From Todiramphus chloris collaris (Eukaryota > Chordata > Aves > Coraciiformes > Alcedinidae), in the NCBI GenBank assembly GCA_025345505.1, contig JANVCC010000018.1, positions 58,708,985-58,772,984 on the forward strand: DNA of 64,000 bases, read 5' to 3'. Each line of letters begins with the position of its first letter. The first letter of the stretch is position 1. The translations under genes were made by a program, and so were the position numbers. Shown here piece by piece: positions 25,701-43,007 of the stretch. Below the pieces are notes generated by a model, which did no database searches, was not told the origin of the DNA, and saw only the letters and a program-made list of their open reading frames with translations.

Positions 25701-27849
25701 TGGGATGGAAAGAGATTGGGTTTGTTTTGCAGTGTTTATTTAAAATGATAAAGATACCCTTCCATTTAATACACTGCTGCCTGAAGTCTCATGCAGAGAG
25801 CATTCATCATGTGGCTTCTGAAGATCTATGATCTTCTAACAGTAATAGAATTCAGCAGTAGGGAGGGATCCTGTAGTATGGGGTTATGCCAGGTACAGGT
25901 GAAATAATCCCTGTGCTGGGACTGGTGAAGAGCAGCTGTTCACAGAGCAGTCAGTGGGAAATGGTCTTATTAGATACAGATGAACAGTGGGCAACTCTAA
26001 GAAGAAATGACTAGATACACACTAAAACGGGTCTTAGAAATTAACTTATTTACAAAATTTTTAGCAAAATTGCTTGATGGAAAAGAATAAATATTTAGTA
26101 ACTTAATAAAACATACAACATACTGAATAAATTTGCATTTAACAGAAATACAAATAAGAACTCTTAAAGAAACATTTACTGACCCTCTGTAGCATCATTT
26201 TACCAGTCAAGCACAAGCATGACTCTGAATAAAATTCCTTTTTGGTTAAATGGGAAAGGGAGGAGCTCAAAATATTTTGTTTCCCCACAAGCAGCAGAAG
26301 TAGCAAAGCCAAATTTTCTATGAGCTTGTACCCTTTGCTACTATGCCCCTTGGCACTGTAATAACTCCACTGTTGGACCCATGACCCTTGTGATACCATT
26401 ATGGGCTACACATGCTGGCATGGTATCGCCAACAAGTACAGAGGCAGTGGTTGGTGTTCTGCTCCCAAATTTAATGCATGGAAGCAGAGCTCTGCTCTCT
26501 TTCACCTGTATTTGGAACCAAACTATGGGTTTTCTTCCACTGAGATACTAATTTTCACAGTACCTTTAAGTAACTTGCTTTGAGTTTTCTATGCCTCAAT
26601 ATGTCTTTTTTTTAAGTTGTGCAGGAGTTATTAGGGAGGACAAACACTGTGATTCCATAAACTTATTTTCCTTGTGAAAAAGACAGGAAAAAAAAAAAAA
26701 AAAGGATTTCAGTCAACACACCTGAAACTATGAGTACAGTAAATGGACCATTAGCTCTTTTCACCATGGAAAATGCTGTGGTCAAAGGACTAGCAACAGT
26801 CTGGCGATTTTTGATTCTTTTAAAATTATTCTGGAAGCAAAACAGATGTTGACAGCAGCCCGTATCAAGATTGTTTAAATAATAATGTATGGGAAGCATT
26901 ACTGCTCAATAAATTATTTGGTTTGTACACAAAAAGAAGGCTCATCCGCTGATATCACTGCCAGATGCTTCTGCATTGTTAGATTAATATTCATCTGTAC
27001 AGGTGATTAATAACAAAGCTGAAATTTAAATAACCTCTACTGAACAGAAACACTTTGAAAGTCAAGAAACCTGGAAGAGGGATAGAAGCTGGCCAAGCAG
27101 GTTTTTATTTCACTTATGCTAATTTTTCATAAATATTAAGCATAATATCGAGGAGACTAGAAACCCATTATTTTCATGTTAATGCTCAAATGACCCAGCC
27201 TAGTTATAGGTAAGAAAAATAAATGCAAGGCAGGAAGAATGCAAAGATTGTTCAAACAGATAGAGAATTGGAATATAAATCAGCTACTTAGCATGGCTTA
27301 TGCAAATCAGCTGTTACTTTCTTAACGAGATTACAAGTTTGTTTGATAAAGGCAACCACAGCTTCAATACACTTAGATGTCCTAAGGCGCTTGAATTAGT
27401 AACAAACAATGTGCTCATTAAAAAGTAATCACTTTTCTACATAAACAAAGCACATGAGTAACAAATTAGGGATTGCTGCAGGGATCTTAAAAGTCAGATC
27501 CACAGGGGAGTTACTGCACAAAGTGCTTCTGGTGAGGTGACAGTCAGGCACTCAGCAGCAGAACCATTTCCATTTACTGCCTCACTTTGGGGAAGAGGCT
27601 CCTTCACAAACATCCACTCATCACTACCTTTGTATGGCTTACAGGCTGCACCAGCAACCCCTGGTGGATGCACACACAAATTGGATCAGAAAATGGATCC
27701 AGATTAAAAATTATCTAGTTAATACCTTCCCCCCAAAGACCAGAAATGGCTTATGCCTCTTTTGCCTCTGCGTCAAAATCAGAGAGGTTGTCTCCAAGGG
27801 AGACCTTGCAGTAGGCATCTGTTTCTGATGCCCAAATCAAGACAATGAG
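22791..27849. other. Intergenic sequence, no gene seen
   Basis: AT-rich DNA with only short chance open frames. A somewhat GC-richer patch lies around 24,860-25,080 without CpG clustering. No exon structure was recognised. Confidence 0.55.
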
Positions 27850-29823
27850 ACCAATGAAACGATACTTGAGTCAATGAAGCAAGCTCTGGGTCAACAAAAC
27901 CTGGTTCCTATGGGAGACTTTACCCAGACATTTGCTGGAAGAACAACACAGCAGTTCACCTGTCATCCATCAAGTTCCTGGAATGATTAGAGGACTCCTT
28001 CCTCATACAAATGTTAGAGGTACCAGTCAGGAATGGGGTGCTGCTGGACTTGCTGCTCACTAGCAAAGAAAACATGCTCTGTAATATCTCCATCAGCGAA
28101 GTGACAGCCTTGGCTGCAGTGATCACAGTATTGTGGAGTTTGGGATACTGCTGAGCACACTGAAAGGTAGTTCTAAGACAATGGTTTTAGACTTTAGAAG
28201 AGCAAACTTCAGCTCGCTCGGGCTCAGCTTGAAGGGATCCTGTGGGAAGTTTCCAGGGAACATAAAGGGGCTAGTGAGTGCTGGGAGTTTTTCAAGAACA
28301 CTCTCCTAGATACACAAAACCAGTTCATCCCCTCTAAAGCTGATGGTGTTGTGAGGCCACTCTCCATAATCTCTAAGAAGTCCTGGAGATTGGGAGATAT
28401 TCCTGAAGACTGGAAGAAGGCCAATGTCACTCCCATCTACAAGAAGTGTTACAAGGAGGACCCAGGTAATTATAGACCCATTAGTCTCACTTCAATCCCT
28501 GGGAAAGGTATGGAGCAAATCCTCCTGGGGACTACAACAAGTAAACTGAAGCATGTGTTGGGGAAAAGGCAACATGGATTCACCAGGGGCAAATTGTGCC
28601 TGACAAATCTGACCACCTTCTATGACAAGTAACCCGCTTGGTTGAAGCAGGGTGAGAGGTCAACATTGTCTACCTGGACTTCTCCAAGGCTTTTGACGTG
28701 GTCCCTCACAGCCTTCTCCTAGAGAAACAGACATGTTATGACCTAGACAAGTGGTCTGTGCAGTGGGTGGGGAACTGGCTGACAGGCCATACCCAGAGGA
28801 CAGCAGTAAACAGTTCTTTCTCCAAATGGCAATCAGTCACGAGTGGGGTCCCCCAGGGATTAATACTGGCCGCAGTGCTGTGTAACATCTTCAGAAGGGA
28901 TTTGGATGTTGGGATCAAGAGCACTCTGACGAAGTTTGCAGATGACACCAAAATGAGTGGGGAAGTTGACACTCCAGAAGGGGGAGCCACACTCCAGGAA
29001 GACCTGGACAGGTTGGTGACGTGGGCTAGCAGGAACCTTATGAAGTTCAGCAGAGACAAGTGTAGGGTCTTGCATCTGGGAATACATAACCCAGGAATGC
29101 AGCTCAGACTGGGATTCACCTGGCTGGAGAGCAGCCCTGTGGAAAGGGACCTGGGGGCCTTGGTGGACAACAAGTTCAACATGACTGAACAGTGTGCTGC
29201 AGTGGCAAAGAAAGCCAACAGGATGCTGGGTTGCATTAACAAGGGCATCACCAGCAGAGATAAAGAAGTCATTATCTCACTCTACTCAGGGCTGGTCAGA
29301 CTACACCTTGAGTACTGCATTCAGTTTTGGTCCCCACTATGCAAAAAAAGATGTGGACAGGCTGGAGAGGGTCCGTGAGGGAGATCAGAGGACTGGAAGA
29401 CCTGCCATATGAAGAAAGACTGGGGAAACTGGGTTTGTTGAGGCTTGAGAAGAGAAGGCTTAGGAGAGACCTTATTACCACATACCAGTACATAAAAGGT
29501 GGCTACCAAGAAGATGGAGACTCCCTTTTCACAAGGAGTCACATAGAAAAGACAAAGTGTAATGGGTACAAGTTACTACGGGGGACATTCTAATTGGATT
29601 CCAGTAGAAAAGTTTTCACCATGAAAACAATTAGACATCGGAATAATCTCCCAAGGGAAGTGGTGGATTCCCCTACACTGGACAGTTTTAAAACTCAGCT
29701 GGAGAGGGTGCTGAGTCATCTCATTTAAACTATATTTATCTATTTATTTTAAATTTTTTTTCACCTTGAAAGGTTGGGCTAGATGATCCTTGAGATCCCT
29801 TCCAACCTGGTATTCTATGATTC
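27850..29823 (+). pseudogene. Older CR1 LINE, frameshifted ORF2
   Basis: A CR1 copy covering the end of the endonuclease, the reverse transcriptase and the 3' end. From 27901, 'tgggagactttacccagacatttgctgg' is the CR1 endonuclease region, followed by a 'LDLLLTSKENML' block near 28050. RT blocks then appear in three successive frames: EDWKKANVTPIYKK (28400), YLDFSKAFDVVPHSLL (28670), GVPQG (28845), and FADDTKMSG with an intact catalytic box (28937). After a further frameshift near 29,330 comes the C-terminal part. It ends with AGATGATCC, CCTTCCAACC and TATTCTATGATTC. At least two frameshifts and several stop codons make it non-coding. The 5' end is approximate. Confidence 0.88.
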
Positions 29824-30289
29824 ATCTGGGTCAATAACTTGAACCAATTTACCACATGAAGACAAAAATGCTTGTACTAGAAAAGCAACAAATTAGAAAA
29901 TACACAAAGTAGGAGAGGATAAAAAAGCAAAGTAGAAATTGATACAAAATTACCACTCCTAAAAACTGCAGATGTGATCAAAGGCCCGATGCTACGTACC
30001 AAGGAGAACATAGCAGTAGCTCTGTGTGATCTGGATCATTTGTGGAGAGGCTGGGTTTATTACAAGGAAAAGCATTGCAACATTTCCAAAGCACCTAGAA
30101 ACAAGGTTAAGAGGTCATTTCTAAGGATGGTCCTGGGAAATGACAGCCCTGAAGAGGACTGAGACCCAGAGCAGGTGTGCAAAGCAGCAAGTGCCTCTGA
30201 ATGCTCTAGCAATCACAGCTAACAAGCCCTTCTGATGAGTGAACAGCAGTGAATAGCAGAACAGCAAGTGGGAATAAAGACATTGTTTT

Positions 30290-30560
30290 ACCTTTAGAAG
30301 TGTCACAGATGACACGGTTACGAGATCACAGCCTGTGGTACACCCACATTTCAAAAGGTATCTTTAAAAATTAGAGAACACACAGAAAACTTGCAAGGAT
30401 GTCTCAAGGATGGTCAAAAAACCCAAATCATTCCTATTATAGGGAGTTAAAAGACCGGTATGTGTAGTTTGACATGAAAGAGATTGAGAACTGACATTGC
30501 AAGGCCTAAGTACTTTCATGGGGAAAAAATATCAGGCCCCCAAAGTCTCCCTGATCCACT
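30290..30560 (+). mobile_element. Ancient CR1 remnant (RT C-terminal region)
   Basis: 'acccacatttcaaaaggtatctttaaaaattagagaa' followed by 'cttgcaaggatgtctcaagg' corresponds to the CR1 stretch 'FWSPHFKKDVEKLERVQRRATRMI'. Then 'tattatagggagttaaaagacc' and 'tgtgtagtttgacatgaaagagattgag' correspond to 'YEERLR...[11 protein letters not shown]'. The order and spacing agree with the intact copy at 14220-14400, but no frame survives. Confidence 0.55.
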
Positions 30561-33500
30561 GAGGAAGAGGCAAGCAGAATGAGTGGGTAGAAGCAGGAGC
30601 ATAGCAAGCTCTAAACCATGAACATTTATCAGCTTTACATCATGAACAAGCCACAGAAAGGGACAGATGATTCTCCACCTCCTTGTTTTTTCAAACCAAG
30701 CCTAAATTCTTTTTGGGAAAGCAAGCCTTAAACAATCAATTTATTGGATTCTATAAAGGACATGGAAGGAAAAGAAATTGCTTGTATTAAAAAGAAAAGA
30801 TATCAAACTAATCTAATCGAACTGATCTAATAGCCTTTCGCAAATTAGGTTGAACAGGACAATAAAGATTTTGGTGTTCTAGCAGAACATCCAAGAGAAA
30901 GATGACATCTTAATGCCCCTTTAGCATTTAAATTTAAAAAAATTAATGCACATTTCAGAAAGCCTTTTAGCTTGATAACTCATGAAACTAAAGTCCTTTT
31001 TCCATTCAAAATGTGTCTCCTGACCAATGGACACAGCTGACCAGCACCCTTCCTGGGCCAGGAGATGTCTGTGGGAATATCCAGCCCTCTGGGGCCAGTT
31101 TTAACCCTGGCTCAGGGAGTAACAGTAGTCTGCACCCAATCCTCTGGTCTGTGCTGGAAGGCTCTCTTCTTACTGAGCTGAGACTGAACTACCACTTCCT
31201 CTTACAACCATAGTTAAAAGAAATACTGACTTTTTAAAAAAAAAAGTTGCAATCTTGCAGCAACCTTTGCAACCTCAGCTCCGACAGTTCAGCTGCCATG
31301 CACACTGGAAATTTGCCTTTACGGAATATGTGCATCTTGGTTACTGCCCAAAAGGCTCCCAAACAGATGCAATAACATTTTGTTTATTATGGTTGAGTTT
31401 TCACAGGCAGATCATAGTCCTCACTTTCCATTCCAAGAGGTTTTTTTTTTTTTTCTTTTTTCATATTCCCTAGTAAAGCCATGTAGAAATTGTAAGAGAA
31501 AGCTTTCCTTTGAAAACTGTGATTGAATCAAAATATTCAGTAAGAATGCATTGTTTTACACACACACACATAAAAATGAGAAGGTAACTTCTTCCAACAA
31601 GGTAAGTGTGATGTTCACTATCTCTAATGTTAATTGACAAATTTTGGAAATAGAAGTCTAATTTAAAGTTTGAATTAATTCATATTTTGTGTAAATAAAA
31701 TAGATGATACAGATGAAAGAAGAGCTTAAGTGGCTCTAAAATGAATGGTCCTTAAATTCCCTGTCACAGGAAATTAAGTTTCTGATTCAAGCCAACAGGA
31801 AAATTTTGAAATGGCCAAATTGGACAATCAATTAAAAATTCCAAGTGACTGTTTGTCCCCTAGTATGCAGGTACTTAGTTCCCATTAATGTGATCATAAT
31901 CATATCAAAGTGAAATACCCCAGACATTCTACAATGTCACAGAACTTGGAATTCAGTCACAGACTTTACCCTTGAAGACTGAACTCTCTGCTCAAGATTT
32001 TTTCTATCTTTTTTTTTTTTTTCCTCTAAGAACACCAGTTAGGAAGGAATTTTTAAAAGGATCCAGAGAGGTTTCATCAAAATATTGCAACAGTTTTGCA
32101 GACCAGAACATTTCAAACTCACAATATCCTTAAATAAAATACACAAAAAAAACCAAAAGCTGAATTAACATTTAATGTGCCAAAAAATAAAAAAGGTTAA
32201 AAGAATTTATTGATGACAGCTGACAGGTATGTATGCAAGGAAGAGATTATCTGGCAACAGATGGACCTATAATAATATTAATATCCTCACCACCTGGCTT
32301 TTAATCCATTCATCACTAGATCATAAAACACTTTATGAATGAGGCCAGACGTTTAGTGGGAAAAGGCAGAATAAGATGTCATAGTTAGAAGGAAGCCAAA
32401 AACATACAAGTAAGAAATAAAGCACAATCCCTTTGTTTTATCAATCACAACAGCAGGTGATTAATAAAACCAGGAATTTGCCTGCAAACATGATATTCTC
32501 AATCATTGTCACAAAGCGAGGATCTCAAATATGTTACAGTTCAATAAAAAACTTAGAAATATAAAATAATTTTTAGGCGAGTTCTTTGCCTTCTGAATAC
32601 AATATGTGAAGAAGACAAGGTGAACACAGATATACCTCATTTTCCTGAAAATATGCAAGTCTACTGTGTTTTCCATTGGCTCCAGCCTACCCACCTATCC
32701 AATCAGTCAAGCAAATCTTGTACATCTTTTTCTGGATGCCTGAAGAGATCTGTTCTCAAGATGGTTCTTTTCACCTTGAACTCAAGGTTCACTTTCAGGT
32801 TTGGTAGGTATTAAACAAGTAAATTCCTTACCACCTCTCAAATGCACGTGAAATGAGAGATCTTTTGCCCATGTCATAATGAGTTGCTGAAGCCACGAAC
32901 CCACAATGCTTAATGTAACCTGATGCCCTCATTAGGTATCAGGTCTGGTAAGTCAAAGACTGAATGTTCAAGTGGACTAATCTGATCTCCAACAACCTGA
33001 AACACATCTCTGCTGGAATTCAAGCACACAGGCAGGTCAAACAGTGAGATTCTTCATTGTCATGAGGTGAAGTCAATGCAACCTGCGTACAATAGCACTT
33101 CCAAGATGTCAGGTGTTTTTAGAAACCTGAAGGTGTAGAGAAAGGCTACAGAATGACTAATCATTTTTTTAAACTAATCAACACATTCTAGACATAGTTC
33201 TGCCATAGGCTTGGTGACCAGATGGGAAAAACTGAACACACTGAACAACTCAAGCCCAGTTACTTGAATGTTTAAAAGATTGTTGAATTATTTGTCCAAG
33301 ACTGGACATCCAAAATCATGTATTTTCAACCTTACTGAAAAACAAACCTTCCCCAGTTTCAATGTTCTGAAGCTGCTCTTTGGAAAAAACACTGTTGGCA
33401 CAGCATCCGCTCAGTCACTTGCTGCTTGCCTCGATGGTCTGGTCTGAGAACTCTTGAGAGCAGCCATGGCAACTATGCCGGTGTAGTGTGTGCAACAGGG

Positions 33501-33770
33501 CCTTCACCCTGAGTGAGCATGTGAAATCTATCATAAAATTAATAATATATCCAGAAAGAGAGTGCTTATTATGCTGAACTGTGTGTACGTTAGCAGATGA
33601 CAGAACCCATATTGCTCAAAAGACGGCTGCCTTACATATTGAGCCCTGCCCAGCCCAACACATCCAAAGTTTTCAAAGCTCTATGTTACTTCAGTACACA
33701 CTTTTAAACTTTGTGGTTGAGTAAGTCTGCAAGTGAACTCTAGTCCTACTGGGAATCACAGGACTATACA
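30561..33770. other. Intergenic sequence upstream of SMLR1
   Basis: No gene recognised. 30,780-30,850 vaguely resembles a further decayed LINE block. Small CA (31,557) and T (31,441 and 32,010) runs are present. Distal regulatory elements of SMLR1 could lie here but cannot be identified by eye. Confidence 0.5.
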
Positions 33771-33777
33771 AACAAAT

Positions 33778-33786
33778 CAAAGTCCA
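33778..33786 (+). promoter_or_regulatory. Candidate HNF4 binding site
   Basis: The nine bases CAAAGTCCA are the HNF4-specific core motif and are seen exactly here, 122 bp upstream of the SMLR1 ATG. A GATA-like AGATAA follows a few bases later. HNF4 drives liver, kidney and intestinal genes, and mammalian SMLR1 is, to my recollection, liver-enriched. A 9-mer can occur by chance, so position is the main argument. Confidence 0.45.
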
Positions 33787-33849
33787 AAGAGAGATAATGG
33801 CCTGAGCAAAGGGCAGAATGTGGATGCAGGAAAAAAAGGAAGAAAACAG

Positions 33850-33856
33850 GATAAAT
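33850..33856 (+). promoter_or_regulatory. Possible TATA-like element of SMLR1
   Basis: GATAAAT lies about 55 bp before the ATG. A start site about 30 bp downstream would leave a short 5' UTR containing the in-frame TGA at 33890-33892. There is no CpG island here, which fits a tissue-specific promoter. This is a weak call. Confidence 0.3.
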
Positions 33857-33892
33857 CAGGTCCACAGTTGGAGACCTGAAGGATCTTGTTGA

Positions 33893-38454
<4,562 letters not shown>

Positions 38455-39120
38455 AGCCAGTACTCCCCTCTGCAGGTTTAAAAATAACCAGCTGTAGATA
38501 AATACCACAGAGGAAAACAAAACGGAGAGAAGAAATTGGTGCAGTGCCATACAAATGAAACAGCTGCTGCTGTTCAAAAAGATCTTGTAACAGTTTTGCT
38601 TTCTCACACGCGGCCAAGCAAGCAGTACTTTATGCAACTCATCGGACACTAGAGACCTTACAGTTCCCTCACGTGACACAGGATTCTGGGGGAGGGAAAG
38701 CAACTCGCTCACTAGCTCTTCCCCAGCCTGCTGAGAAGAAAGCTACATAACAAGCTCCTGAGAGAGCTGAGCTGGCGTATACAAGGAAAGCAGTTGTATG
38801 TTATTGAAGATGCATAAATATCAAGTTTACCAAGCACTGACATCTAGGAAATTGATAAGGGTGATGAAGGGGAACTGACTTCTTTTTATTAGTTTGTACA
38901 CTTTGGGTAAGATTGTAGGTTTTTGTAAAGTGTGCTTTCCATAGGATTTAGAAGCAAAATGTAACACTCATGGGAAACAAAAGGACTTCTCTCTGTGACT
39001 GACTGTGCCAAATTTTGAAACCATGAAAAGATTTAGTCAGTATTCTATAAACCAGTTATTATTCTAGTTAAAGGACAAAGGGATGATTTTTCAAATAAAC
39101 ACCCCATAACTATGGAGTTT
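38455..39120 (+). other. SMLR1: Probable SMLR1 3' UTR with AATAAA
   Basis: The first clean polyadenylation signal after the SMLR1 stop is AATAAA at 39094-39099, which would give a 3' UTR of about 660 bases. No intervening open frame or splice site was convincing. The exact cleavage site is inferred. Confidence 0.45.
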
Positions 39121-40245
39121 TCTTTCTTCTGCATGTCATTTGTCACACACACAAAAAAAGCTTCCCCCCCTTAGCTATAGATGTATATTTTTCAGTGCAT
39201 CTCAGACTGGCTTTGGCAGATGGCTCACAAAAAAACCACTCCAACTGTCTGAAAGTATTATTTGCCTTTTGGCTTCTCTGTTGCAGACTCTCAAGTTTAA
39301 ACCCAAACTGATGACGAATGAGAAGTGACTACCATTACCGTCCCTGATATTCCCTGTCCCTCCTAGCAATTGCTGTCTGCAATTATCTTTCATTACAGCT
39401 GTTTGTCATTACCCAGCCAGCAAGAAGAGAGTGGAGATTGCCTTGGTCTGAGATTATGTGTGGGTTTGCCCAATTTTGGTGCTCAGACTTTTAAGAAATC
39501 CTTGGAATCATTTTATAAAAACATTAATGAAGCCATGACCACACATTCAAGAAACACTGTAATTTATCAGCGTCTAGGAGAAGAAAACAGGAGCCAAACA
39601 GTAAGTATCTTTACTAGAAGTAGCAGTCCTCCATCACATTTTAATACTATCCTATTTTGAAAAATACAAAATTCATCACATTGCTTTACATCTATATAAA
39701 TAACATGGAATACAATGCATTGAACAGGTGGAAAGCCAATTGTTTCTTACTTGGAAAGAGCTACCTGTACATTTTATAGTAAAAGTAAAGGTTAGGATGC
39801 TTAAATGCAAGTACCTCTAATTAGATCTATCAGCCTCTGTTTAGGTTCCCAAAAGAATTACTTATGTTTGAGAGAGCAAAGTACTATCATAGTTCCACTT
39901 GAAATCAGCAGAACATGCTGGGTAGAAAAAGCCAGGCACTTATTCAGAAGTCACAGCATTAACATGAACACTGAAAATTAAATACAAAATAGACATATGG
40001 ACTTTGACTTCAAAGGAAGCAGCTCTGTAAGAGAACCACAGCAATACCTGGAACAGCAAAGATAGGAAAACCAAGTTTATCTCGGTCAGCTGGCAGAGTA
40101 ATCTGCAGTTCAACTAAAGGGCTCCCCACTTCCAGTTAAAATTCCTTAAAGATCCTACTGCATCCTGGCCAAGGGCAGAGTTATCTTTCTGATGGCTATC
40201 AACTCTCAAACTCTGACCTCCACCATAGTAATTAATTTAGTTAAT

Positions 40246-41236
40246 TCATAGAATTGTACGGGTTGGAAGAGACCTCTGGAGATCAAGTCCAACCCCCCTG
40301 CCAGTGCAGGAACATATCCAGGCAGGTCTTGAAAGTCTCAAGAGAAGACGACTCCACAACCTCTCTGGGCAGCCTGTTCCAGTGCTCTGTCACTCTCACA
40401 GTGAACAACTTTTTCCTCATGTTGAGGTGGAACTTCCCGTGTTTCAGCTTGTGACCATTACCTCTTGTCCTATCACAGGGCAAAACTGAAAAGAGACTGG
40501 CCCCTTCTACTTGACACCCACCCTTTGGATATTTCTAAACAATCGTAAGATCTCCTCTCACTCTTCTCCAGGTTAAACAGGCCCAAGTCTCTCAGCCTTT
40601 CCTCATAATAGAAATGTTACAGTCCATCATCTTTGTAGCTCTCCATTGCACCCTCTCTAGTATATCCCTGTCCCTCTTGAACTGGGGAGACCAGAACTGA
40701 ACACAATACTCCAGAGGTGGTCTCACTATGGCAGAGTAGAGGGGAAGAAGAACCTCCTTTGACCTGCTGGCCACATTCTTCTTCATGCATCCTACGATAT
40801 TCTTCATGCATCCCACGATACCATTGGCTCTCCTGGACCCAATGGCCCATTGCTGTTCCACAGATAACTTATTGTCCACCAGGATGTCAAGGTCCCTCTC
40901 CATGGAGCTGCCTTCCAGTGGGTCTACTCCTAACCTGTACCGGTACATGGTGCTATTCCTCCCCAGGTGTAGTACTCTGCACTTATCCTTGTTGAACTTC
41001 ATTAGGTTTGCTTTTGCCCAGCTCTCCAGTCTGTCCAGGTCCCACTGGATGGCAGCACAGCATCCCAGTGGATCAGGCACTGCTCCCAGTTTAGTATCAT
41101 CAGCAAACTTACTGAGGGCACACTCTATCCCTTCCAACAGGTCATTGATGAAGATTTTGAATACAACTGGACCCAGAACTGACCCCTGGGGAACACCACT
41201 GCTTACAGGTCACCAGCTGGACTCTGCACCAAATTC
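40246..41236 (-). mobile_element. CR1 LINE 3' fragment, minus strand
   Basis: Starts on the plus strand with the reverse complement of a CR1 3' tail (tcatagaattgtacgggttgg) and runs back to the PQG/QFGPV region (tggggaacaccactg at 41188). A 181-codon minus frame at 40592-41137 keeps [18 protein letters not shown] and [15 protein letters not shown] before stops interrupt it. It is truncated upstream of the RT core. It lies about 1.1 kb beyond the predicted SMLR1 polyadenylation site, in inverted orientation to the intronic CR1. Confidence 0.9.
40780..40821 (-). repeat. 21-bp in-frame tandem duplication inside CR1
   Basis: Two adjacent 21-bp units (TCTTCATGCATCCTACGATA type) that differ at two positions. 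On the minus strand the seven-codon unit reads IVGCMKN then IVGCMKK, so the duplication keeps the CR1 frame open. Confidence 0.9.
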
Positions 41237-42837
41237 CAGCCATTAGGTTATTTTCTATGGCAAAACTAAAAGCTGACATTCAGCTGGAGTTACCGAACAG
41301 AAGAATACTTCAAGAAACACTTGTTATTGTAGTTGCTTGTCACTTTGAGGAATTAATTTTTTATTGTGGTTTTGTTTTTTGGGTTTTTTTTAACATTCTG
41401 TCACCACATTGCTTGTTGCTTGTCTAGGAAATAATCTGTTGAGCAATTCCAACATTTACGATGAATCCTTAGGTGATCACAATTAACTAGAAGGATATAT
41501 TAAGTATCTTTGCGTAGGACTCGCTATGAACTTGCTGCATGGTGCATTTTTACTCTAGATATATCATATAATAAGGTAACAATGAAAACTCATTGGAATT
41601 GCACAATATTCCAAAACACTTGAATAATTACACAACCAGAATCTGTAGAACTGGGCTGTTTTTCAGGTTTGATCTCACCTGTGGCTTATCTTTTTCTGTG
41701 TGACAGTGGTTGTTTAGTTAGTATGTGTTTAACCAACGAAAGTGATAGCTAAACACAAGCTATGCTGACCTTAAAGCACTATTCATTTTTCCCCGACAAA
41801 AGGTTCCAATTAGTATTGAAAAAAATGCAGCTCTCAATGTAAGTAATAGTTTTCAAGAATATTATATTTGCAGTTTTAAGGATTAAATACAATTGCAATA
41901 AAACCCAATATTGACCTAGTGTCTAACAGATCAGAAAGATCCAAATCAATAAGGAACTGCAGGATGATAACACTTTCCTCCCATCAAACCAGTTCAGCAA
42001 CTAATACTACACCCTATCAAAAATAAACACTTCTGTATGAAAAATACATTAAGACATCCCCCTAAATGCATGTATCTCTATTTTGACCACCACTTACACA
42101 TACCAAACTTGCTACTTCCTTGACAACCTTCCCTACTCTTGCAGTGTTGTGTCAGTGTGGTAGGTTGTTGGGCTGAGTGGGGTTCTCTTCCCCTTTTTGA
42201 TAAGCAGAAAGTCTCTGGTTTTGAAGAGAAGCAGGTAAGATTGTTATTTGCTATTTTTCTGTGTAAAGTAGGATGTAATTGAGAATGCCTATATGCATAT
42301 AGATATCAACATCTTGATTACTGATTTCTTATGTTATCCAGATTATACGAAGCCAAAATTCCAATGGGAGTTTCTGTTATGCAAGCAAGCTGACAGATGG
42401 CTGCAATCTAAACTGAGAATAGCACCAAAAATACATTGCTCTGAAGTGAAAAAGAACGTAGTGAGAAGCCTTGTGATTCATTCTGCTATTTGAAAACCAT
42501 GGTACAACCCAACTCAATGAACTTGGTAGAAGCACTTGCAGACTGAAGGGCATTTTAACTCATGCTGTGCTGTCCAAATTTTCTCTGTTTTAGCATCTGA
42601 AGATTTCTTCAATGAACCACAGAAACCAGGGTGCTTATTGGAAAGCATCTGAAAAACACTGATACTTTAGTATCCGTAGTGAGTCAGACACTTGTCTGGA
42701 CACCCTTCTGGTAACCTTGGAGACTACTTGTACTAGCCCCTGCTTTTCAAGGTTCTGTGGTCACTACAATTGCAGTTCTCATAGCTGACTTGCTCACTTT
42801 AAGTATCTTTCAAGTTTATGTCCAAGTGTCCAAAGTC
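41237..42837. other. Intergenic gap between the converging genes
   Basis: AT-rich DNA between the CR1 copy and the EPB41L2 polyadenylation site. It contains T-rich runs near 41,360. A 66-codon frame at 42293-42493 has no recognisable domain. No gene seen. Confidence 0.55.
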
Positions 42838-42855
42838 ATACAGAGAATAAACAAC

Positions 42856-42861
42856 TTTATT
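42856..42861 (-). terminator. EPB41L2: EPB41L2 polyadenylation signal
   Basis: TTTATT on the plus strand, that is AATAAA in the transcript. It is the first good signal within the predicted last exon. A T/G-rich stretch (minus strand TTGTTTATTCTCTGT) follows. Confidence 0.6.
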
Positions 42862-42957
42862 TTGTAACAGAATTACAGAAAGCAAAATATCACTTAATAC
42901 AACTTCAAGCTGCTATAAATCTAATTTGGCATTTCAACTATACACAGAGTCAACAGC

Positions 42958-43007
42958 AAAAAAACCAAAACCAAACCAAAACCAAACCCCAAACAAACAA
43001 CCCCCTG
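42958..43007. repeat. A/C-rich low-complexity tract
   Basis: Irregular (CCAAAA)-type repeats on the plus strand, giving a G/U-rich segment in the EPB41L2 3' UTR. Confidence 0.85.

Noticed and set aside
28736..29272. 178-codon minus-strand frame
   Set aside because: Antisense shadow of the older CR1 copy.
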